Of a stretch of 28,857 nt of DNA, positions 22,841 to 28,857 are shown piece by piece. The DNA comes from Candidatus Gastranaerophilales bacterium (GTDB lineage: Bacteria > Cyanobacteriota > Vampirovibrionia > Gastranaerophilales > Gastranaerophilaceae). Under the pieces are notes generated by a model. The model worked only from the letters and a program-made list of their open reading frames with translations, did not search any database and was not told the origin of the DNA. Where the stretch lies: NCBI GenBank assembly GCA_900552525.1, contig UNSK01000026.1, positions 1 through 28,857 of the forward strand, written 5' to 3'. How positions within the stretch are numbered: position 1 is the stretch's first letter; every line of letters starts with the position of its first letter. The position numbers were made by a program, and so were the translations under genes.

Positions 22841-24688
22841 GAGCTTAATAGTTCAATCGGGCTTAAAAACCTCAACCAATGGTTTAAATCAGGCAATCGA
22901 ACGTATGACCACTGGTTTTAAGATAAACCATGCCAAAGACAACGCTGCAAACTATTCAATAAGTACGAAATTATCTAGTAAAATAAGCGGCTATCAAAGC
23001 GTCAATGGGTTTAGACCTGGTTCAAACAGCAAGCTCAAGCTTAGAATGGTGCTTATGGGTATAAATCTATTGATGCAATAAATTCCGAAGCTCGTTCAAT
23101 AGTTCAGGAATTGAATCGTATAAAGCAGACAACCGAATACAACGGAATCAATCTATTATCATCGAGTGGTGAATCTGTTGCTTCGTCAGGCCAATTTATA
23201 GAAGAAATAACTCGTCGTGATACTTCCGGAATGACAACGTTAGCAAGTGTAGATGAATCAATATAACTAACAAGTGGTACTTATTCCATCTCAACAGCAG
23301 AAGAACTTGCAAAACTCGCCGCAATGACAAATAATGGGTTAATAGGTGAGAATACAGAATTTGTTTTAGCAAACGATATCGACCTTTCTGCTTACTCAAC
23401 AGGTGAAGGCTGGACGCCAATAGGAAGTCCTTCTAAAAGTTTTACAGCCACCTTTGATGGTAATGGACATGTGATTTCGAAGCTTTATATCAATCGACCA
23501 TCATCGGGTTCGGCTCTAGGCTTGTTTGGGCAAGTAGACGGTGCGGAGATAAAAAATATCGGTTTAGAGAATGTGAACGTGACGGGGAGGGAGCTATTTA
23601 TTGGTGGACTGCTTGGGCTTGGATTAAATGATACAATGATAACAAACTGTTATGTGACAGGTAGTGTAAACGGGGGGAGCTATACAGGTGGAATGGCCGG
23701 GAGTTCCGATGGAACCATTATAAACAGCTATGCCACAGGTAGTGTGACGGGGACTAGTTATCTTGGTGGTCTACTGGGACGGTCTGCAGTTTCTATAACG
23801 ATAACAAATTGCTGTTCAACGGGTAATGTGACTGGGTCTGGGCTTGGTCAATGTGTAGGTGGGCTGCTTGGGCTGGCAAAAGAAGCAACAATAAGTAACA
23901 GCTATGCCACGGGCAGTGTGACGGGGAGGATGTCTGTTGGCGGCCTACTGGGGGAGGGAAGCTCAGGTGCAACAACAACAATAATAAGTAACAGCTATGC
24001 CACAGGTAGTGTGACTGGGAGTAGTTATGTTGGCGGCCTACTGGGGTTGGGAGTTAAGGGTAGCGTAATAAATAGCTATGCAACAGGTAGAGTGACGGGA
24101 AATGACGATGTTGGCGGTCTGTTAGGCTTTGCAACTGGAACAACTCTTGATAATGCGTATTATACAGATACTACCGGTCAAACAAACGGTCTCGGTTTGG
24201 GAGTTCACTACGGAACAGCTCAACTGGTAACAATGGATGGTCTGCACGAGTTGATATCTCAAGGAATTTTACTTGATTATAGAGCTAAAACAGAAGATAA
24301 AAGTTCTTCAAAAGCTTACATTTTACAAATAGGAATCAATTCGGACTCATCATCCCAAATATCTTTTGAATTGTCAGGAATAGACATCTCTGCACTGGAT
24401 GGTCTTGATTTAGAAGAAGCGAATGCACTTTCTACAATAGACGAGGTATTAAAATCAATAAATGCGGAACAAACAAAACTAGGCGCATTAGAAAACCGTC
24501 TAGAAAGTGCATTAGAACAGATAGGCGTATCGTATGATAATTTAGTATCAACGCAATCAACAATTCGCGATGCAGACATCGCAGAGGAAAGCAGTGCATA
24601 TATTAGAAACCAGATTTTGCAGCAAGCTACAGCAACCCTGATGTCTACAGCAAATCAGACACCTGCTATAGCATTACAGTTATTGTAA
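22818..24688 (+). pseudogene. Second GLUG flagellin, disrupted by two deletions and a stop
   Basis: This is a paralogue of the flagellin at 33-1901. Codons 1-60 (22818-22997) are a normal flagellin N-terminus. After YQ the frame shifts: 4 nt replace what is 18 nt in the intact copy (VAEDNA), a net loss of 14. SMGLDLVQTASSSL (23002-23043) is then read in the second frame. A second junction at 23044 loses about 53 nt and moves to the third frame, which continues NGAYGYKSIDAINSEAR, the canonical TTEYNGINLLSSS, and then a TAA at 23264-23266 where the intact copy has a Val codon. The remaining 454 codons are open (from ATG 23324, without a ribosome binding site) through the GLUG repeats and a perfect flagellin C-terminus. 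As read, translation stops at 23081 after 87 residues. Promoter, leader and C-terminus are well preserved, which suggests recent decay or a silent donor copy. Confidence 0.85.
23630..24130 (+). repeat. Near-identical GLUG coding repeats in flagellin 2
   Basis: About six units of roughly 27-30 codons with the pattern NSYATGSVTG-x(3-6)-GGLLG. At DNA level, 26 nt starting at 23723 recur identically at 23990, with close copies at 23897 and 24071. The spacing is 174, 93 and 81 nt, so whole units have been gained or lost. In flagellin 1 the equivalent units are far more diverged. Confidence 0.85.
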
Positions 24689-24754
24689 TCCAACTTCTAT
24701 CTTTACTTTTCACACAAATATTAAGAAAAAATAAACATTACTCCTTTATCTGAT

Positions 24755-24782
24755 TTGATACCTTATAATTATCATATATAAT
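24755..24782 (+). promoter_or_regulatory. Promoter of grpE-dnaJ
   Basis: TTGATA (24755-24760), 16-nt spacer, TATAAT (24777-24782). The predicted start is near 24789, with AGGGGGG before the ATG at 24806. No CIRCE-like inverted repeat (TTAGCACTC-N9-GAGTGCTAA) is seen. Confidence 0.65.
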
Positions 24783-24805
24783 ATTACAGTAGGGGGGATA
24801 AAACC

Positions 24806-25411
24806 ATGAAAAATCCATTTAAAGGGGCAAATGAAGACGTAAATGATAATATCGAAAATGGAACAAATGAAGAAATAAAGGCTGATGAGGATAATATTGC
24901 AGCTGAAAATTCTGAAATTGAAGCAGAAGAAAAGATAGATGAAACACCTTTAACAGAAGAGGCTAATCCGCTTCAAGAAAAATATGATACATTGAATAAT
25001 CAGTACATACGATTAGCTGCTGATTTTGATAACTATAGAAAGCGTCAGGAGCAGGAAAAAGAAGCACTTTTGAAATATGGTGCAGAAAACACCTTGAAAA
25101 AAATGATAGAAGTTTTAGACAACTTTGAACGAGGTCTAAAAGCTCTCGAAACAGTAGAAGATTGTGATAAGGTTAAAGAGTGTTACAATCTTGCATACAA
25201 GAATTTTACCGATGTTTTAACAAAAGCCGGCCTTGAGGCTATAAAAGCAGAGGGTGAAGCTTTTGATCCTAATTTCCACGAAGCAGTTATGCAGACGCCG
25301 ACTTCCGAAAAGCCTGAGCACACAATCATTGCAGAGCTTCAAAAGGGTTATAAACTAGGAGATAAGGTGCTAAGGCCTGCACTTGTTAATGTCGCAGTAT
25401 CAGAGGGGTAA
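24806..25411 (+). CDS. grpE: GrpE nucleotide exchange factor
   Basis: A 201-residue co-chaperone that releases ADP from DnaK. The first 55 residues are a highly acidic, probably disordered tail. A long helix follows with LAADFDNYRKRQEQEKEALLKYGAEN, then LDNFERGLKAL. The C-terminal beta domain has the GrpE pattern FDPNFHEAVMQ and KGYKLGDKVLRPALVNVA. A good ribosome binding site and its own promoter are present. dnaJ follows after 69 nt; dnaK and hrcA are not here. Confidence 0.95.
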   Translation: MKNPFKGANEDVNDNIENGTNEEIKADEDNIAAENSEIEAEEKIDETPLTEEANPLQEKYDTLNNQYIRLAADFDNYRKRQEQEKEALLKYGAENTLKKMIEVLDNFERGLKALETVEDCDKVKECYNLAYKNFTDVLTKAGLEAIKAEGEAFDPNFHEAVMQTPTSEKPEHTIIAELQKGYKLGDKVLRPALVNVAVSEG

Positions 25412-25480
25412 ATGCATTTAGTTGGATTTAATCCGGCAATTCTAAATTACAAATAAGGAAAAGGGAAATATAGAATAGCG

Positions 25481-26605
25481 ATGAGTGATTATTATGAGAT
25501 ATTAGGCGTAGAGAAAAACGCTTCCAAAGACGAAATAAAAAGTGCTTTTAGAAAAATGGCAAGAAAATGGCATCCGGATGTTAATAAAGCTCCGGAGGCC
25601 GAGGCAAAATTCAAAGAACTGGGCAAAGCTTACGAAACCTTAATGGATGATGAAAAGCGCGCTACTTATGATAGATTTGGCGAAGACGGCCTGAAAAATG
25701 CAGGTTTTAATACTCAGGGGCCTTTTGCAGGCGGGTTTGGGGATTTAGATGAAGTTTTTAATTCGTTTTTCGGCGGTTTCGGATTTGGAGGCGGCAGCAG
25801 ACGCGCTGACCCGAATGCACCGCAGAGAGGCGATGATTTAAGACTTGATATCGAGATTGAGTTTGAAGAAGCTGTGTTTGGTTTGACTAAAGAAATCAAG
25901 ATTGACCACCTTGAAACTTGCTCATCTTGTAAAGGTACAGGTGCAAAAGAGGGTTCAAAACCTCAAGTTTGTAAAACTTGCGGTGGAAGCGGTTCTATCC
26001 AGCAAACCACAAGAACGGTTCTGGGCCATTTTACTCAAATTGTTACCTGCCCGCATTGTCATGGTAAAGGTACTGTAATATCTGACCCTTGTCCTGATTG
26101 CAGAGGAGAAGGCAGAAAAACTGTAGAAAAGAAAATTGAATTAAAAATCCCTGCGGGTGTAGATAACGGCTCGCGTATGCGTTTATCTCACGAAGGCGAC
26201 GCCGGTGTAAACGGAGGTGTTGCAGGTGATTTGTATGTCGTTGTTCATGTGAAACCTTCACTGTACTATAAACGAGAAGGAATAAATGTATTTACAAAAC
26301 TTGATATAACACCTGCTCAGGCTGTACTTGGCGATACTGTAACAATAAAAACGCTTGACGGTGATAGAGAAATATCAATTCCGGCAGGAATTCAGCATGG
26401 CGAAGTTGTTAAAGTCAGAGGAGCAGGGGTTCCAAACCTATCAAAACCGTCGGTTAGAGGAGAACATGTTGTTGTCGTCGGGATAAAAATACCGGCGCAT
26501 ATTTCAAATGATGAAAAAGTTTTGTATGAGAAACTTTATGAAATTCAGTCCGGACGCAAGGCGCGAGGCTCTGTCAAAGAACGGATAAAAGGTGTTTTTA
26601 AATAG
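25481..26605 (+). CDS. dnaJ: DnaJ co-chaperone
   Basis: A 374-residue type I Hsp40 that delivers unfolded proteins to DnaK and stimulates its ATPase. The J domain has HPD at 31-33. A Gly/Phe-rich linker spans about 74-108. The zinc domain holds four CxxCxGxG motifs (Cys pairs 147/150, 164/167, 190/193, 204/207). Two substrate-binding barrels and the C-terminal dimerisation tail follow. All parts are present and the length is normal. The nearest ribosome-binding-like sequence (AAGGGAAA) lies about 16 nt upstream, so initiation may be modest. Confidence 0.97.
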   Translation: MSDYYEILGVEKNASKDEIKSAFRKMARKWHPDVNKAPEAEAKFKELGKAYETLMDDEKRATYDRFGEDGLKNAGFNTQGPFAGGFGDLDEVFNSFFGGFGFGGGSRRADPNAPQRGDDLRLDIEIEFEEAVFGLTKEIKIDHLETCSSCKGTGAKEGSKPQVCKTCGGSGSIQQTTRTVLGHFTQIVTCPHCHGKGTVISDPCPDCRGEGRKTVEKKIELKIPAGVDNGSRMRLSHEGDAGVNGGVAGDLYVVVHVKPSLYYKREGINVFTKLDITPAQAVLGDTVTIKTLDGDREISIPAGIQHGEVVKVRGAGVPNLSKPSVRGEHVVVVGIKIPAHISNDEKVLYEKLYEIQSGRKARGSVKERIKGVFK

Positions 26606-26607
26606 CA

Positions 26608-26629
26608 ATTCTTATGGTAGAATAAGAAT
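26608..26629. promoter_or_regulatory. Short palindrome after dnaJ
   Basis: A perfect 8-bp inverted repeat ATTCTTAT/ATAAGAAT with a 6-nt centre, 3 nt after the dnaJ stop and 22 nt before the next ATG. It contains a TAGAAT that could be a -10 box. A weak terminator or an operator for the next gene are both possible. Confidence 0.4.
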
Positions 26630-26651
26630 GTAAGAAAGCTCTGGAGAGATA

Positions 26652-28091
26652 ATGCGGAAGTTTTTAATATTACTTGGCATCTTGTTAATTAGTTGCAGCA
26701 ATGTATTTGCAGCAAAAATTCCTGTTGAGGTAAAGGATTATATATTAGAAAAAATTCCGCAGGCTGATATAAGATTTGACGGTGTAATTATTCTTCCTGA
26801 TAACACTATATATCTGCCGCTTTATCCGTCTTTATTTTCTAATGTAAAAAAATTAGATATAAAAGAAACTTATCCGGCAAAGCAGGAGCTTAAGCAGGAA
26901 CCAGATGTTGTAATTTTCAATAATGATTTTGTCTTGTTGAAAGTTCTTTCTGACGGAGAAGGGCACCGTACTGTTTTGCATATGACAAATCCGCCGCTAC
27001 AGGTCAGAACAGGCTTGCTTCCTCAGGATATGCTTGTTCCGGGTGGTTTGATAATCCCTGAAAATATAAAAGGTATTATTGGTAATTTAAAAATAGATAC
27101 TAAGAATGAAGATATGATTCGTGTAGAAAACACCGAATCTTACGAGGATTTCCTGTCGGAAACAGAGCCGGATACTCCGCAGAGCTTAATCAATCAGTTA
27201 AAAAATAAAATTTTGTTTGTCACAACAAATTACTCCAAAAATATTCAGGTTGTTGAGCCGGCAAAAGCCGTTCCAAGTTATTCTCTGGCCCAAAAATCAA
27301 TACCGATTGATGTAAAAGCTGTAAAGAATGGTAAATTTTTGCTTGTAACTACTTATGACAGACCTTTCGTTGATGTTGTATCTGTAGCTGATTCAAGATT
27401 TATTAAACAAATTAATTTACCGTCAAATCCTGACGAAATTTTGTTGGATGAGGCAAATAATAAGGCTTATGTAACATCACCTTCTGCTTCTACGATATTT
27501 GTAATTGACTTGAATACAATGTCTTTGGCGCAGAAAATCAAGATAAACGGGTATTGTGAAAATCTTTTATTAAAAGAAGATAAACTATTTTATGTTGACA
27601 AATTGAAAAATGAGATTTGGGCAATAGAGCTTAAAAATCAATACGAATTGAAAGATATTGGTATATTCCCGAATGTTTCTTCTCTGGCATTTACAAACAA
27701 TAAACTTTATATTTCAAGCAGAACCAAGAGTCGTATTGCAATAATTGACTATTCTACAATGGGGCTTATAACTGAGTTTACCACAGTGAATAAACCATTA
27801 GCCATGCTTCTGTATGACAAGACTCTTTACGTTCTTGGAGCTCAGAATAATGAAATCCAGAAGATAAATACTGCAAACGATCAAGTTATTGATACAATTG
27901 CACTTGGAACAGAAGGTTTTTCTTCCGGTCTGAATGCTATTGAGAATACTAATCTGGCTGTCGTAACAGATTTGAAAAATAACCTGTACTCAATATTGGA
28001 TTTATCTAAAGGAAAGCTCTTAAAAACTTATAAATTGAATGTTCCGATAAAATCGGTAATAATTACTAACAAGGTTAGTTTGTTTGATTAG
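26652..28091 (+). CDS. Exported YVTN-type beta-propeller protein, possible lipoprotein
   Basis: A 479-residue exported protein. The N-terminus MRKFLILLGILLISCSNVFAAK is a signal peptide. LISC (12-15) fits a lipobox, which would give a lipid-anchored Cys15; cleavage after VFA by the ordinary signal peptidase is the alternative. Residues about 25-190 are a domain I do not recognise. Residues about 205-470 hold repeated beta-propeller blades: GKFLLVTTYDRPFVDVVSVAD, NKAYVTSPSASTIFVIDLNTM, NKLYISSRTKSRIAIIDYSTM and KTLYVLGAQNNEIQKINT. YVTN propellers often act in envelope or surface binding. GGAGAG precedes the start. Its partner is unknown. Confidence 0.8.
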   Translation: MRKFLILLGILLISCSNVFAAKIPVEVKDYILEKIPQADIRFDGVIILPDNTIYLPLYPSLFSNVKKLDIKETYPAKQELKQEPDVVIFNNDFVLLKVLSDGEGHRTVLHMTNPPLQVRTGLLPQDMLVPGGLIIPENIKGIIGNLKIDTKNEDMIRVENTESYEDFLSETEPDTPQSLINQLKNKILFVTTNYSKNIQVVEPAKAVPSYSLAQKSIPIDVKAVKNGKFLLVTTYDRPFVDVVSVADSRFIKQINLPSNPDEILLDEANNKAYVTSPSASTIFVIDLNTMSLAQKIKINGYCENLLLKEDKLFYVDKLKNEIWAIELKNQYELKDIGIFPNVSSLAFTNNKLYISSRTKSRIAIIDYSTMGLITEFTTVNKPLAMLLYDKTLYVLGAQNNEIQKINTANDQVIDTIALGTEGFSSGLNAIENTNLAVVTDLKNNLYSILDLSKGKLLKTYKLNVPIKSVIITNKVSLFD

Positions 28092-28108
28092 GGTAGGAGG
28101 CCCCTGTT

Positions 28109-28675
28109 TTGGATATTTTAATGGATGATGTAACGTCAGAAACACTTGCTGAATTAGAAAAGACACAGAAGGATTTTTGGAATGTACCGAGAAAAACCGG
28201 TGTTCTTTTGAATATGTTTATAAAAATGATGGGGGCAAAAAGTGCTCTGGAGATTGGAACCTCAAACGGGTATTCCGGATTATGGCTTGCAAAGGCCTTG
28301 AAAGAAACGGGCGGGAGATTAACTACTATTGAATATTATGACAAACGGCAGAGCGTAGCGATAGAGAACTTTAAAAAATGTGGCGTTATTGATGTTGTAA
28401 GGCCTCTGCAGGGCTCTGCTTGTGAAGTTATAGAGGCTTTTGATGAGAGTGAGAAATTTGATTTTGTATTTATAGATGCTAATAAGCGAGAGTATGTAAA
28501 ATATTTTGAGCTTATAAAACCTCATTTAACTCCAAAAGCTATGATAGTAGCTGACAATATTATTTCTCATGCTGAGAAAGTTCAAACATTCATTGATGCA
28601 GTGGATGCCGATGAAGATTTTCAGTATGCAATAGTAGAGCTTCCTGGTGGGATATTAACTGCATATAGAAATTAA
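28109..28675 (+). CDS. SAM-dependent O-methyltransferase (catechol/caffeoyl-CoA type)
   Basis: A 188-residue class I methyltransferase. The SAM-binding motif ALEIGTSNGYSGLWLA lies at about residues 46-61, the acidic residue after strand 2 is in TTIEYYD, and FVFIDANKREYVKYFELI (about 118-135) matches the metal-binding region of family 3 O-methyltransferases. It is slightly shorter than typical members (about 200-220). The TTG start is preferred over ATG 28121 because GTAGGAGG ends 8 nt before it and 20 nt before the ATG. It lies 17 nt after the propeller gene. The substrate cannot be predicted. Confidence 0.85.
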   Translation: MDILMDDVTSETLAELEKTQKDFWNVPRKTGVLLNMFIKMMGAKSALEIGTSNGYSGLWLAKALKETGGRLTTIEYYDKRQSVAIENFKKCGVIDVVRPLQGSACEVIEAFDESEKFDFVFIDANKREYVKYFELIKPHLTPKAMIVADNIISHAEKVQTFIDAVDADEDFQYAIVELPGGILTAYRN

Positions 28676-28680
28676 TCCTC

Positions 28681-28709
28681 TTGAAAATAATTCTATTGTA
28701 AGTTATAAT
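28681..28709 (+). promoter_or_regulatory. Near-consensus promoter pointing out of the window
   Basis: TTGAAA (28681-28686), 17-nt spacer, TATAAT (28704-28709): the best match to consensus in the window. It would transcribe sequence to the right edge. Confidence 0.7.
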
Positions 28710-28857
28710 ATATAATAAGGATATAATTTGTCGTCAATTATGCAAAATTTAAGGATAGCAAATTTACAAGGAATATTTTGTGTAGACTTACAACACCGCT
28801 GTAAGCCAGTCATAGCGCCTGTTTTGACCCTTAGGGGGGGGGGGCAGAAATCCTATA
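28710..28857 (+). other. Right-edge region with a hairpin and a run of 11 G
   Basis: No gene can be assigned. A hairpin CTTACA/TGTAAG with a 7-nt loop lies at about 28787-28805. A run of 11 G starts at 28834, striking in AT-rich DNA. An ATG at 28740 opens a frame that stays open to the edge (39 codons) and reads through the G run as Gly codons, but has no clear ribosome binding site. The region may be a contig end. Confidence 0.45.

Noticed and set aside
23630..24130. CRISPR-like spaced repeats
   Set aside because: The repeats are in frame, vary in spacing (81-174 nt) and encode GLUG units; there are no cas genes.
28780..28830. Possible tRNA (CTTACA/TGTAAG with a 7-nt loop)
   Set aside because: The loop has no T before an anticodon, and no D arm, T arm or acceptor stem can be drawn.

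Overview
The window is AT-rich bacterial DNA packed with genes on both strands. It best fits a non-photosynthetic relative of cyanobacteria (Candidatus Melainabacteria / Vampirovibrionia, probably the gut order Gastranaerophilales). The main argument is the ATP synthase locus, which runs a, c, b', b, delta, alpha, gamma with no beta or epsilon in view. This is the cyanobacterial arrangement with two different b subunits. Other support comes from a Ycf46-like AAA ATPase beside DUF1257 (Ycf35-like) and DUF2997 proteins, a fused VKOR-DsbA protein, an LptF/LptG permease (a double-membrane trait), and GatA. No photosynthesis gene is visible. The lineage is an inference from gene content and order; no database search was possible.

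Layout: 33-1901 is an intact flagellin whose variable domain consists of GLUG-type beta repeats. 2208-4120 holds VKOR-DsbA, queH and a small Cys-rich protein as a tight operon. 4124-5611 (minus) is a winged-helix protein followed by a DUF3137 membrane protein. 5699-7864 (minus) is a large acidic protein of unknown function with a palindrome next to its ribosome binding site. 8174-9340 is an MFS transporter. 9437-13538 runs LptF/G permease, membrane-anchored HhH protein, radical-SAM activase and Ycf46-like ATPase. 13610-14369 holds DUF1257-like and DUF2997 proteins. 14432-19916 is the ATP synthase operon, with a membrane B-box zinc protein inserted between alpha and gamma. 19919-21134 has two unknown membrane proteins. 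21170-22633 (minus) is gatA. 22818-24688 is a second GLUG flagellin, broken by two frameshifting deletions and a stop codon. 24806-26605 is grpE-dnaJ. 26652-28675 is a beta-propeller envelope protein followed by an O-methyltransferase.

The most interesting points are: (1) a pair of flagellins with adhesin-like GLUG repeat domains, one intact and one decayed, sharing an identical 55-nt leader and start region; (2) a zinc-binding membrane protein inside the atp operon; (3) two related 42-nt elements placed directly after stop codons in two intercistronic gaps, one of which leads into mutually exclusive hairpins between the c and b' genes; (4) two genes whose promoter -10 box lies exactly 6 nt before the ATG, predicting leaderless mRNAs; (5) the ATPase/DUF1257/DUF2997 cassette next to the ATP synthase, with an unusual membrane segment on the DUF1257-like protein.

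The left edge lies inside sequence repeated at 22786 and the right edge carries a run of 11 G, so the window may be a complete assembly contig bounded by hard-to-assemble sequence.
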